From Cylicocyclus nassatus (lineage: Eukaryota; Nematoda; Chromadorea; Rhabditida; Strongylidae), in contig CATQJL010000305.1 in assembly GCA_958299035.1 (NCBI GenBank), forward strand, positions 76,786,792 to 76,850,791: a stretch of DNA of 64,000 bases. The letters are read 5' to 3'. The translations under genes and the position numbers were made by a program. Below, one piece after another: positions 1 through 12,187 of the stretch; within the stretch, counting starts at the first letter, position 1, and every line of letters starts with the position of its first letter. Under the pieces are notes generated by a model. The model was not told where the DNA came from, ran no database searches, and saw only the letters and a program-made list of their open reading frames with translations.

Positions 1-1246
1 ATGGGTATTTCATACAGATTAGGCGGATAATTTTCGCGAAAAGTGGAGTCTGCAAAAATTAGAGAGCAGGAAAACAAGTCAAACTCTACATGGCAGTCTT
101 GGATCGAGGTGAGGGGCGAGGGGGAGGGGAAAGTGGTCCGCACGAGCAATGAAATTATGGAAGTACTTCTGTATTATGACATTTACATTTTTTGTTATTG
201 TATCCTCTTGTATGAGTGGAGCCTGGCACAATAACTTCTTAGCTACTGCTATAGAGGAAATTCTCACAGAAATTTTGGGGTTAGGTGCTTTTTTTCTTTC
301 TTTTTTTTTTACTTCTTTCTTTTCTTAATCAGAGTTTTTATGGATATGATCCGTTTCAAAAAGAATTTGGTATGGCTTCGTGGAGAAATTCTTTTTGAAA
401 GTTTATTACTGCACACTTCCCTTTTTTCCATAATACAGATGCCCATTTGCGAAAGGTCTGGAATAAGCGCCTTGCAAAAAGCGTCAGGAATTTCGTGGCT
501 AAAAACGCCATCTCTCCCCCCTTCATATGGAAAAAATTTGTGTTAAAAGACAAGTGTATATTTTTGAATACCGCACTACCATATAAATTCATCTGCATTC
601 AACGAAAAAACCTATGGGTGACGTTTTCAGTGCATTTAAAAATATCGTAGCCTCCATAACCCAGGAAGCTTCGGAAACTCCAAACTTTATCAGCAAAGTA
701 ATTGTCAAAATAAGATGAAAGAAGATTTCCCACTTGATGTTTGGACAAATTTTAATTCAACATGGGATCAAATTATTTCAATCCACCTCTCATGTTTCTT
801 ATGTCAAATAGGGAAACTTAGAAGGACATGCATCTACTTTTTCAAGGCTTTCTGAAGAGTTCTAGAACTAAAAACAACATCACCACCGCACACTCACATT
901 AACTTAAAATGCATCCACCACCGCTAGCAACTAAGTGTTAAAACTAGAAAACATGCAAAACAAAAGCTTTATTAGCTCTAGCACCACAATCACACACATC
1001 CAAGCATAACATAACGAAAACTAAGAACTCATGCTTCTAGTTTGGCAGGATAGGAAGGCAGGATATGGAGGGGCAACTGAGAGTTGCCTTAGGACCCGAA
1101 AATTTTGTTTCTGCTATATTTTTACCGGAAAAGGGAAGCACACACACATGCAAAGAAATTCATGCAACTAGGGAGAAATCATCAAGAAAATGGGATAGAT
1201 GGACGGCAGTGGTAACGGGGAGGGGGGGGGGGGGAATAAATTCCCT
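1..1246. other. Left-edge stretch, no confident gene
   Basis: AT-rich sequence with no ORF or exon that I can support on either strand. If the Ig/DB gene on the minus strand continues, its downstream exons would have to lie here or beyond the left edge, but I could not recognise one. A run of 13 G occurs at 1222-1234, immediately beyond the last readable exon. Confidence 0.5.
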
Positions 1247-1249
1247 TTA

Positions 1250-4200
1250 GAGCGGTTTTGGACCCAAATGCCATGAAAATTTGGTTAATGCCACACTATC
1301 ACGACTACGTAAACGTTCTAAAGGTGGATTGGACAACATACGGTATGCACGATTGTAGCATTCGAAGATTTCCGGCAAATAGTACAAGCAGAGACGATGT
1401 GATCGACGCAGCATCTGAACAACCGATTATTGATTGGTTTCAGAGCGACGCTGTTGCTTATAGTACCTTGAAGTCACCGGAGCAGAAATCATAGCAGAAC
1501 GATGGAACAAGTTGGGTTTTGCAGCAATGGATATGACTTCTGGTTCCATTTTCCGTAGCGCAGTATAGGAAGTTCTTGTAGTCGTCGGTTTTACAGCTGA
1601 AATAACCGTATTACTGCGTGATCAACCCGTAGGGATACTGTAGGGGTACTGTACCTGGTTGGGTCAAAGTGATGCTCAGCCATTTCGCTTGGCTTACACA
1701 TCGCTCTGCACAGCGGGGATATACCTTTCTCTTGGCAGCATTCCGAATGGTCGTAGGAGATATTCTCATGAAATCCGCCCTTGAGCCCTGATTCTGGAAT
1801 CATCCATAATTAACCATGGTCAGCATTTCGACGATGCGGGCCCTTTTGCACACATATCTACCGTATGCTACCGTAGCTTCGCGCGATTACAAGAGCAGAA
1901 TTGCTATAGTTGCGCTGCATGCTGCCAGCATTTCATAGATTTTAGCTGCGTCCATAGATACCTGTGCCATCCCCGCTAAGGCGGTTCCGGAACGTCGCTT
2001 AGTAAATTACTGCACGGCGCCAGAACAGCGCCAGCACGGCGTCGGCACGATCCTGGAACGCCACTGGCACGGCACCGGCACGCAGGCAACCCTAGACGCT
2101 TTTTGAATTCATAGAAATATCCTTGTACAAAATCACCACGAGACAAACCACCAAGGTGAATCTTACGGTAGCATACTGTAACCGTCCCAAAAAGCCGCCA
2201 TTTTCTAAATTTCTGCTTACCCAACACTTCCACTTGAAATTCCAATTGCTCAGATTTGTTGGCGATTTGACACTTGTATCTCCCCGAGTCTTCAAATGTC
2301 AGATTTCTCAGAACAAGGGTAAACTCCTCCTTGGAACAAGCGCAACACTGGTTTTCCATGCAGGCGCTACCTTCTGGACACGGTGTTGAGTCATCGCATT
2401 GACCAGTGCAACCTGAAATTCAATTTTGTATGAGTAATCGGCCATTTTTGGCTCATTGAACATAAAATGGTGCCATCAAAATTCCAAAACACACCACGAA
2501 ACTAATTCCCGAAGTTTGCTGTGAAAATTTCCACAAAACTGTTGAAAGGCCATGAAAATAGCACTTAACCCCTGGCTCAGAGCTGTCTGCGGAATGCTAC
2601 AAATCCTTGAACTTTCGTTTTATTACATCACGTTGAGTGTCTTGTGCTAATTGCTAGATTCAAGGTAATCTCGCTGAGCGTAGCGCAGAAACGATCATTG
2701 GTTTTTGGGAACCGAGGCCTTTCTGGCCTTGTTTGAAGAAAAAAGATGTGTACTGCAGTAATGCAAATACAAATAGCCATTTTACAGATGTACAGGACTG
2801 TTTGCGTGGAAAAAAATCAACTAAGTGACATCCTCTTATCTTCCTAGATTCCTATTAATTAGTAGAGGCCAAAGTGTTGTCGTAAAGAAAAAGGTTACAG
2901 AGTGAATTTCTGTTTGCGCAAACATCAGCACCATAGTGAAAGTGTAGAAAAAGTGACATTTGCAATTTTCTTTGCCGAGGATGTGAACTTGTACAAACGA
3001 CTTCTCCATTAATTTATGTCCAACTTTGAAAAAAAATGTAGTGCAACTATTTCCACAAAATTAAAGATCGATATTTTGACAACAAACTGGAGAACATTCG
3101 ACTTACAAAAAAAGGTGAATTTCTTTTTGTAGAAAAAGGTTTTGATTTTCATTTCTCAAAGAAATGGGCAAAATCTTTGTGCTCAAGTTTTAGGCTTTTT
3201 ATGGACCTCACCCTATAACTAGATTTTAATGTTAGCCAAGATTTTTTGGATGTTAGTGAAAACAAAGCAGAGGCAAAACAGGCAGAATCGTGATATATGT
3301 TAATTATAACAAAAATAATATTTATAATCATGATTTTAGCGATGTGTACCGTACAGCGCTGCACTTTGAAATTTTTCCTAGGATTCAATAATTATATTAA
3401 TACGCAAGATACAAGATATACGATATAAAGAACTTCTAGTAAATGTCAATAAGTGTAAGAGGACAGAAATAAAATTTAAAACAAATCAATCACTAATTCT
3501 CAAAACAGTCTAGCACACTTTTAAGGATAATGGATTGTATCAAACATATTAGGAGACCAATTCTCTTATCTTTGAAATTGTTCAAGTTTCTTTAAAGCCG
3601 ATCAAAGGGTTACGATGTCCCTAATTTGGCAATGATTTTCATTGTTAGCAAGATTCAATTGAGTTCTCCTTAGAAGTACACTTTCTGCTTTCGTATAGAA
3701 ATGCTTGCAGCTTCTTTTTTAACTCGGGACATATCTGCAGAACATTACTAGTACTAAGGAAAGGCATTTTCCCACATGCATTCTCTCCGCATTCTTTGCG
3801 CACCCAAACGCATGAGAAAGAATAGGAAATTTCCATTGTTAGAACTACCACGCAAAATCATGCCGTATAGCAAAAAGAAGAAAGAATTAAAAGCATTCCT
3901 GCAAAATTCAGACATTGCCCCGTAAGAGGTCTTTATCTTTTTTGTCATAAGATAGGGCTGATGCACTCTACTAAAATCGAAAATGAAAAATTGCTAGAGA
4001 CCTTGGCCTGATCGCGAAGGGGCACAAAAAGCGGTATGTTCAGCAGCATCAAAGAATGATTGAACAACTGACAGATTCTGCTATGGGATTTACGTCTAAG
4101 TTGGTTCCGGTAAGTTTAATGCACGGTCTTAGTAGCGTATTACAGAGCACTAATAAATCCAGTACAAATTAGATCGGTCTCAGAAATTTTATCGGCTACA

Positions 4201-7200
4201 AACAAAGAAACTGTCCAACAACTTTTTGTCCTTCCTTCATTTCATTCTCTTTTTGTCCTTCCTTCATTTCATTCTCTTAGCTCAGTTCTGACAACTAAGA
4301 TTGGTTTTTCCTTGTTTTTTTTCTTCCAGCACTTTATTCGATAGCAAAAACTGTTAAAAAAGAGAGTGTATGTCGTAAAGGAAATTTCTACGGCACCCAA
4401 TAGCATAAGGTAAATGGCGTATCATTGTCATTGTATAGTAAATCTTATAATTCCCTATCATTCTTATCTCCACAAATTTCCTTAAAAAAAAGCATGGCGT
4501 TGCTAGGGAATGATTCAAGCTTGAACTTTCTTTGATTGGGAAAAAATTTTTGAAAGCGGAGAATGGGGAGAAGAACAACATGAGAAATAAGGCAAGAGCT
4601 TATGGGTATTTTGGCTTGTTTATAACTTCAATAGGGAAAACGGTAGATTAATGTAATCAAGACTTTGAAATCCTCGTAAAAATTGGTATAGAGAGTTGTG
4701 AGCGATTTTTAATGAATTGAAACAAGAGTTTTGCTTTGGACATTTCCAGAAAATTCGTTCAAAAATGCTTAGAAAACCGCTCCAAGCTATGGAAGTACTT
4801 TACATTGTACATAATATAATTAGGTATAAAAATGTTGTATGAATAATCAAAGGAAAATGTGTAATTTGGTGCAAGACTAGTTCACCAACTTGACAGTTGT
4901 GAGAAACCATACAAACACTGCCCTTGCTGGGAATCCAACACATATGATCACTAGATATAATCGAGTGCTACTGCCATACTTACAAATACTACATTTTTAC
5001 CATGCTTGCCTTTTGGAGAGGAGTTTTTTTCCACTGAGGGTATTTTTCTATATTACATTTTATTACCACTGGCCACTACCACCGTATATTGACATTGAAC
5101 TAAAGAATTTCTCGAGTCTGAATGCGCGTTTCCCATCTAACATTAAACCTTGAAAATGAACTTCTATGACATTTTCTGCTGTAAATCCTTCTATAGCAAT
5201 TTCATTAAAGAACATTCTTAGTACAAAGCACTTAAGAATACAGCAATCGGCCGTGTTTCGAACAAATGAGTTAGCGCATGAAGTGAAGCGAATGGAATTT
5301 GTGGAATTTCATGTTTTCCTCGATTTTCGCAGAAGACTAAGCACTTGAGCATGACTGCAGCACAAAACCTGTCTCATTCAAAGTTTTTGTGAATCGGAGG
5401 AAAATGGAGAGGAAATCAAGGTCATAAGAAATAATGCATTTCATAGAGGTATTCTTGGAATGTGGAGTCATCAAGGTAAGAGGAAGAAAAGAGAATGAAA
5501 TGGCGGTGAACCGTTAGAAAGAAATAAGAACAAGTATTTAGACTGCATGACAACCTAATTTGATATTTAAGTTCTAAATATACTCCATCCAATTTGAATG
5601 AAAAAACTAAACCCAATTCGAAAAAAAATTCGGGCTGTAAAAGCAGTAGAAAAATGCGAAAACCTGATAGTGATCTACCTTTCTGATGGTCCACATACGC
5701 TTCGTGCTGTAATTTGTAGGATTTCTCACTTATCGTAGGAGATTTGATGAGGTTTGTTCCATTGAAGATCATCACTTCATCTTTTGACCAAATAACCTGA
5801 AAAGACTGTTATATGATCCCCTTTTTCCCAATCTCAGACATCTATTTATTGACAGATCATATTTCGCTTTCTATGAAAATTCGAGTAAGAACCAGTTGTT
5901 CTCGAGTCATTTGCAACTTAATATGTGTAACGCACATAGTGCGCCTTACTTGACGAACTTACAAGATTAGGATGTTCCTTGCTCCTTTGCTCTGATGGTT
6001 GTATATTAGTTAGCAAAACACATATCTATAGTTCGTTACGCTAGAAATGGTTTCAGTGAGGAGTTACTACTAAGGTTGCCGTCGGTTGCCGTGCATGGTG
6101 TGCAAACTCACATATTAAGTTACAAATGACTCGAGGATATATTCCATTCACCATATTTATTCATTCAACAAACTACTTTTGTTCTGCCTCAAGCTGATTT
6201 ATACATCTAAATCTCTTAGGCATTTTTATCCCAAGTGAAAGAGTTCTTCATTTTGACACTATAGACAATCACTCATAGAATTTGGATGTCTCATGGAATT
6301 TTTATTTGGTCCCCATACATCTTCTTAAAACATTAGCTTACTTGTCCAGATTCCATGAAAATTAGCAACTGTTATCGATTGCGTCTATTGCATCATTCGC
6401 AGAATTTAAGTAAGTTTAGTTCAACAACAAAAAGCAATTTCCACCATTTATCTAATTGTTCTTATGCAAACTTATTCACTGCATAAAACAAATCAGTCAA
6501 TTGGATAAACACTGGTTACACTGTGTAGGTTCGAGAAATTAGTCCCAGCTAAATTGTGATGAATCACACTTTGCTGAGCAAGTAGGAGAGAGAAGAAAAC
6601 AAGAATCAATTTCATTAGATCTTCATTTTGCAGCAAAAAATATGGAACATTTGTTTTGGAGTCGTTTAAATGTTCTGATTTATGGTAATATTTGAAGGGG
6701 CAAAATAAAAACGTCGATGTATCATAATCAATCGAAGGTACAATCAGCACAAATTTCTTTTAGTTGGAAAAAGTTAGCGGTAAAACCGCAAATAAAAGTA
6801 AAATCAAGTTTAGCGCGACCTCTCAACATTTTTGGCGACCAATTACGAAAAAATAGAATTTAACTGCTTGTCGACTTTGCTCAACCAATTCGTAGGCATG
6901 ATTTTCTCTTCCTTCAAAAAATCAAATTTGTATGACTCAAAATCTAATATACAAAGAAAGGTAAGCGTATCTAATATATAAAGAAACGTAAGCGTAATTC
7001 AAAAATGTGCAAATAGCGGGAAACCGCGTGGCGGTCCCGAAGCGAAAGCTCTTCCAAATAGCATCTTTAGACTACTGGTTTAATAGAAAAAAGTAGGGTG
7101 GGGGAACGAAAGCCGCCAGGTCCAGCCGCCTCCGCGGACTGCTGGTCCTGGAACGACATGCAACAACGCTGCGAAAGGACCAGCTGGCCGCGAAAGGCGG

Positions 7201-7968
7201 GTGGACCTGGCGGCTTTCGTTCCCCCACCCAAAAAAGTACAGTCCTCAAAATCTTGGTGGGACTATGGACCATGACAAAAGATGAAAAGCACAGATTTTT
7301 TTAATACTAATCTCAGATCTTCAAATCCTCGTTGGATGTGCTTAAAGCAGAATTCCTTATGTAAATCAGTTAAAAAAAGTTCGCATTCTTGCTATTTCGC
7401 CTTTTTCAGCACGAATAAGTTCTTCTTCATCATGATTTTCATCACAATTATGCATTACAGTCATTTCTTCAGTAGGAAGATGCAAGAATTAGGATATAAA
7501 TAATAAGTCTTGATGAAAAACCGGTGAATTTGGAAGTTTTCATTTTTTCAAAATAGTAACCAAACAAAACATAGAAGATTTGTCCATCAACTCAACCCAG
7601 GGATAGCCAAGCGCTCTGAAATTTTTAGGGTGCTTCACAAAATTTTCGCTGCCCACAATTCCAAAATTTCAGAAAAGTAAAACCACAAGTTAACTTGCAC
7701 ATTTTTATAGCCGATGTAGACAAGTTCAAAAATCTTTTGCCCCCCCCCTCCCACAAACGTATGGCTGTTTTGGGTTTTAGAGGTTTTTTTTTCGAGTTAC
7801 CATAACCAAACTTACATTTGGTGAGCATGTGTTCAGTACACATTTCAGCTGAGTTGCAAATCCTTGGATAACCGTAAGATAACCCTCATCGTCAGTTGTT
7901 AGGTGTAAATCCTCAGCCGAAACCAGTATAATAAGGATGAGGCATCCTGAGCCAGCCAGCTGGCCCAT
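1250..7968 (-). CDS. Secreted Ig plus DB-module protein (IGDB-like), 3' end not seen
   Basis: Six exons join in phase on the minus strand: 7968-7816, 5796-5679, 2412-2221, 1793-1655 (or from 1787), 1596-1467 and 1414 to about 1250. Exon 1 encodes a signal peptide (MGQLAGSGCLILIILVSA) and the first Ig cysteine (QLKC). Exon 2 supplies the Ig tryptophan (VIWSK), and exon 3 the second Ig cysteine (DSGRYKC). Exon 3 also inserts a cysteine-rich stretch (residues CTGQC...CCAC) inside the Ig fold. Exons 4-6 form a nematode DB module: ECCQEKGISPLCRAMC, then HCCKTQLVPSFCYDFC, then CLYYLPEIFECY. Known family architecture: C. elegans IGDB proteins combine Ig and DB modules and act at the cell surface or extracellularly. 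About 300 residues are readable. Exon 6 runs into a stop at 1247-1249; either an unseen donor precedes it or the gene ends or is damaged there. Introns 1 and 2 (2.0 and 3.3 kb) are inflated by MITEs. Family assignment is firm; the 3' end is not. Confidence 0.8.
2413..5678. other. Intron 2 of the Ig/DB gene
   Basis: This 3.3 kb intron holds no supportable ORF. I see a 27-bp motif duplicated in tandem at 4223-4276 (core TTTTTGTCCTTCC) and otherwise plain AT-rich sequence. Confidence 0.6.
5901..6135. repeat. MITE with CTCGAGTCATTTG inverted ends
   Basis: The first and last ~45 bp are inverted copies (CTCGAGTCATTTG, then AACTTAATATGTG). It sits in intron 1 of the Ig/DB gene. The same subterminal sequence recurs in inverted pairs at 20731-20998 and, more diverged, at 18391-18620, so these form one family. 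No ORF is present. The superfamily is unknown because I see no clean target duplication. Confidence 0.7.
7096..7230. mobile_element. GC-rich 135-bp MITE with 9-bp target duplication
   Basis: The terminal inverted repeats begin GGGTGGGGGAAC and continue through GAAAGCCGCCAGGTCC; the element is almost all palindrome. It is flanked by perfect direct repeats AAAAAAGTA at 7087-7095 and 7231-7239. A 9-bp duplication is the usual size for Mutator-like elements, so I infer a non-autonomous Mutator-type MITE. It is strikingly GC-rich compared with its surroundings and lies in intron 1 of the Ig/DB gene. Confidence 0.85.
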
Positions 7969-7975
7969 TGCCTTC

Positions 7976-7983
7976 CTGAAAAG
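7976..7983 (-). promoter_or_regulatory. Probable spliced-leader trans-splice acceptor of the Ig/DB gene
   Basis: TTTTCAG preceded by a pyrimidine run lies 7 nt upstream of the start ATG (7968). No upstream exon is needed, which is the typical layout of a nematode SL acceptor. It supports the chosen start codon. Confidence 0.7.
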
Positions 7984-9059
7984 GAAAAGATGAATGATCG
8001 GTCGGAGAAGGAAGAGACAGAAAAGAACGATAGGGCTGTGACTTTGAATATGATATGAAGATTCGAGGAAAAGAGGAGTTGTGGGAGGGATAGATGAGGA
8101 TTATCTAGGGATACAAGAGAAGAACCAAATCGTTGCAGGACGCTTGAATGATTGCGTTCAAATAGCGCGACATGATTGTCGGTAACGGATGGAATAACCG
8201 CTGGTAACGCTCTGTCTGTCTCACACAAGGTCGTGTGGCCTCATCTCTCTTTTCAACGATCGACGAACGATCGATGACTCCATCAGCATCCGTAGGTCCG
8301 AAAACAAGTTCTCTACCCAATTCTATGGTGTAGTCATAGGTGTGTTAAGTCACACAGCTGTCTAACCTAGGTCAACAGTTCGAATTTCAACTTTCTAGAA
8401 TTTTCGATGCAAGGCCGGTTCTCCAGAACCTGACATAGGGAAAAATTCCGATTTTGACAGTCTCAGCCTTCTTTTCAAAATCGAAAAAACTCCTTGACAA
8501 AATAATCGATGGATGAAATGTACGAATATTTTGGATGTAAATTACATAATTAATCTGCCTCTTTCTCGTTTCTCGTACTCAATACTCATTTTCAGATCAT
8601 AAAAAACTACTCTGAAGTTATTTTGATTTACAGTAGAGAAGAAATTGTATCAATTTCAACATAATCAAAGAAATGGCGGTCCACCGACATGTAGTTCAAG
8701 CACAATTTCGAATTTTGCAAAGAATTAGCGGTATTTTTTTCAAAACCTTTTGAAAAACTTCAAACGAGGAAACCCATAAATGAATTATGCAAATACCTTG
8801 AACGTAAAATACATTTCGTTATGCTTATTTTTGGAACAAAAAAATTCTAAAATTAAATGAAGTTAATTCGATTTATTTTAATAAAAAGGTAAGAGTTAGG
8901 ATGCAAGTTTCTACTTTTGAAATGGAGTCTTCACGGTAGAAGAAACCACTTCGGTGATTGTTCGATTATTCGATGATGTCATCTCTAGAATTTGCTTTTG
9001 GAAAAATAGTTTAATGAGAAAATCATTATAATATTTGACAACAATTTTTGGCTACTGCT

Positions 9060-9103
9060 AGAAGAAGGGGCAGAATAAGTGAGCTTATTCTGCCCCTTCT
9101 TCT
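9060..9103. repeat. Perfect short hairpin, 20-bp arms, 4-nt loop
   Basis: Arm 9060-9079 (AGAAGAAGGGGCAGAATAAG) is exactly complementary to 9084-9103 across a TGAG loop. It is too short for a standard miRNA precursor and has no T tract that would make a terminator. It is an isolated palindrome of unknown origin. Confidence 0.8.
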
Positions 9104-10661
9104 TTCATCACTTAGCATCTTGGTACGAAATGAAACGAATTCCAATTTTTTCTGAAGTGAAGAAAAAGAAAAATAGTCAGCAGGTTCCGATTTTTAGGAT
9201 TTTGGAAGAAATGTCGGTTTTCCGAACAATGGCCAACTGAAACACTTTGACAGCATTTGAGCATTGTAAGAACGTTAGGGGCACAAATTATTCACCAAAA
9301 ATCTCTTTGGCAAAAAAATCAACGTGAATGATTTGTAACGTTTCATGTTATACCTCTTGTTTCTTTTTTTCTCAAAGAACGAAATGATACATTATCAGAT
9401 TACTGTAGTCTACAATGAAAAAAAAACAAAATGAGTCATTCAATCCGAATAATTTTTCTATTCACATCCAGAATTGTATTATGGTAAGAGGTCTCACTTA
9501 GTACATTGTACTGTTATGAATGAATGATTTTGATTGCCGTGATTATATGATTCAGCACTGTTTACTACTGTAGGTATACGGTAGGTAGATGCACAAATTT
9601 GCAGTATAATTATGTTGTGTGTACTCATGAATCAGCAAATTTTATTCCTAAGCTGTTATTCTAGACCAAAGAATATTTTCCCCCTTTACCCCCTTACTCT
9701 TCGAAAAAGCAAAACTCGCCGATTTTTCGATGAAATTAGTACTAACTAACATGGAAAAGAAGTCATGAAGAAGACGATATATCCTAACTTGGGGATAAAA
9801 TTTTACAAAATATCAGGAACTGGCTGTCATTATCCAGAATACACAATCCAATTAGATTAACCCAATTTCGAAAATAAGTAATCCTTGTGTTTTTGAACCC
9901 CCCTTTTTCCCCGCCCCCAGTACTTACAGTGATTGAATCAAAATTCTTCGCGAAAAATATAGCCGATGAAAAATGCGGTCAATCTAGCGTTGGTTTATGA
10001 AGGAAAAACATCCCGTGATCGAACTGCAGCTAATCACACTTATCACATCTGATCCTTCCATCAACAAAATGAATATTCTCTCGACAAAAGACTGGATAAG
10101 AAGCTATAAAAAATTGCGAGGTAAGTGATAGATCAGAAGCAGGCAACTACTTTTTTAAGGTATAAAGTCTAGAAGAAAAAGCTGAAGCAAAAAAATGGAC
10201 CAGCGATTCTGCAGAAGGTGAACAGTGTCCACAAAAAGAATTCAAACGTTGCTGCAGTAATGTAACCATTTTCGATTTTTATAAGAACGTAAATTTTTTC
10301 TAAGGTTCCTTATAATTTCCATTTCCATTTTCTTCAAACCTGGGCATTGTCCGTAACCTTTTATTAACATTTTCGAGGTTCTACCCACCAAAAATAGGGA
10401 AGCGTTAGCCACATACGCATAAAATCTTCTCGTATAGCTAGTTACTTCTTAAGATTTATCAAATTGATATGAGTGCCATTCATTTTCTAAGCAGAGGTTC
10501 GAACCACGGCACCAACAGTTCTTTACAAGCTTTTTTCCATATCTTCCACAAATGGATAAGAACTACAATTACCGCTCTAATTTTTGCTAAATGATAAATT
10601 GCTTGACTTCCAAAAACTAGAAATAAAAAAACTGAAACGAGAAAGAAACCATCACCTATCC

Positions 10662-10796
10662 TTTGACTTAACGGGATTGGCGGTTGGGCGAGCGCTCGCA
10701 CCCGCAACGCAGTCGGCGTCTCTCCTGCGAGTGCGCTCTCTAGCCTTAATCTGGCCTCGAAGTCTCGCCTTCCAACCGCCGACCCCGTTGAGTCAG
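10662..10796. repeat. GC-rich MITE, inverted ends TGACTYAACGGG
   Basis: The left end (TTTGACTTAACGGG, then GGCGGTTGG) is mirrored by the right end. The element is GC-rich in an AT-rich background and non-coding. I see no convincing target duplication, so no superfamily is assigned. Confidence 0.7.
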
Positions 10797-11189
10797 AGAG
10801 TACTTATTCAAAGATTTGTGATGTAAATACTGCATATCAAATAAAATTAGTCTAATAAGTCTTCCTACATTCATAGAATTCCACTTGCAATTATTTCAAA
10901 TTGCTATTGAAGGCTCGGACTACTCTTGGCAGATGCAAACATGCGTAAGGCTATCAATTTTCTTGAGTCGATGCATTGCTATAAAGCGAAAATAAGCCTT
11001 GCTTTCGAGAAAACCAGCGGATCTATAAGTAAATGAGAAGAAAATGAAAAGTGAAATGAGTAAACGAACGTTGTGACGGCTATAGATACAACCTACTTAC
11101 TTATATACCATTCTTAACATCAAATTCTGTGAACGTTGCTGTAAATCAATCATACGACGCAAAGAACAAATAAATCATGATAGAAAGAT

Positions 11190-11620
11190 TTTGTTACCTC
11201 AAAAAACCTTCATCAGGCGAAGAATTCCAGCGACCAAATCATTAAGTAACGTTTCACCAACCAAATGAGTCATTAATGTATTCTAGTTTTGAAAATTTAC
11301 ACCCTAATAGGAAAACTCCAGTAAAATGTGAAGCAGACACTTGTAAGCATCATCTTTTTTTTCAAAAGTGAAAACAAAAATTACAACCTTTTTGAAAAAA
11401 GATGAACTACAGCCGTTACAAGCTCTACTTATACTACTTCCAATATCAATTCGTATAAACATTGTATGAATCAGATGAACACCAAAAAACAATAAATTAG
11501 TATACAGAAGCGATTTTTTGTTACCTCATAAAACCTTCATCGAGGCGATGAATTTGAACGATATAATAACTCTAGATCGAGACATCTTTACAACCAAATC
11601 CGTCATCAGTATGTCTTAAT
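11190..11620. repeat. Two direct copies of a ~100-bp repeat
   Basis: Sequence at about 11190-11280 is repeated with divergence at about 11515-11620. Both copies share TTTTGTTACCTCA, then CCTTCATC and GACCAAATC-like segments. The spacing is about 325 bp. Neither copy is coding. Confidence 0.5.
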
Positions 11621-11676
11621 CAAGATCCCAACTTTGAATTGTAACAGCTGTGAAAGATGCTAAAACGTACTGCATA

Positions 11677-12185
11677 TTAGGTCATCCCAAAAGTTTTTTC
11701 ATATTCGTACCTTCAAAATATTTCTCTAAAACTAAGGCATCTAGAAGGGTGCAAATTTGTGGGAGTATTCTTGAGTGAATAAGCTATATTAATGACACAT
11801 TTGCGAGGAACATAGACTCATTATAGGCAAAGTTTAAAAATTGAGCGCTTTATTTTTTTCTCGATTTCTAGCCGTCAGAAAAATGCAGCAAGTGTTTATA
11901 TAAATGTCTGATGGGGAAAATATATGCGTGAGCAAGTGGGAACTTTGCAGAATGCTTTTTAACTAAGATACGATTTTTTTGTTTTTTCGGAATCTTTGAT
12001 TTTTTTCCATTTTGTCTTAGAACTCCATGCGGATCAAGCCTGGTACGAACTTTTAAAAGTCATATTGTAGAGCTTGCTTTACTCTTTCGAATGGTACTCC
12101 GCTTCTCATCAGAAGTCTAACAATAAGAAGAGCAGACTTATGCTGGTGAAAAGTCTGATATGTAAAAACTTTTGGGATGACCTAA
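11677..12185. mobile_element. Mariner-type non-autonomous element
   Basis: The termini are TTAGGTCATCCCAAAAGT at both ends in inverted orientation, flanked by TA (11675-11676 and 12186-12187). That is the Tc1/mariner signature. No transposase motif is readable. The interior shares a GTAGAGCTTGCTTT module with the elements at 38938, 46077 and 58490. Confidence 0.85.
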
Positions 12186-12187
12186 TA

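Noticed and set aside
6493..6630. Minus-strand MKLILVFFSLLLAQQ, a signal-peptide-like start followed by about 25 residues
   Set aside because: Lies in intron 1 of the Ig/DB gene; the hydrophobic codons are a pyrimidine tract and the peptide is too short to support.
9060..9103. The perfect 20-bp hairpin as a miRNA precursor
   Set aside because: Total length of 44 nt and a 4-nt loop are too short for Drosha/Dicer-type precursors.
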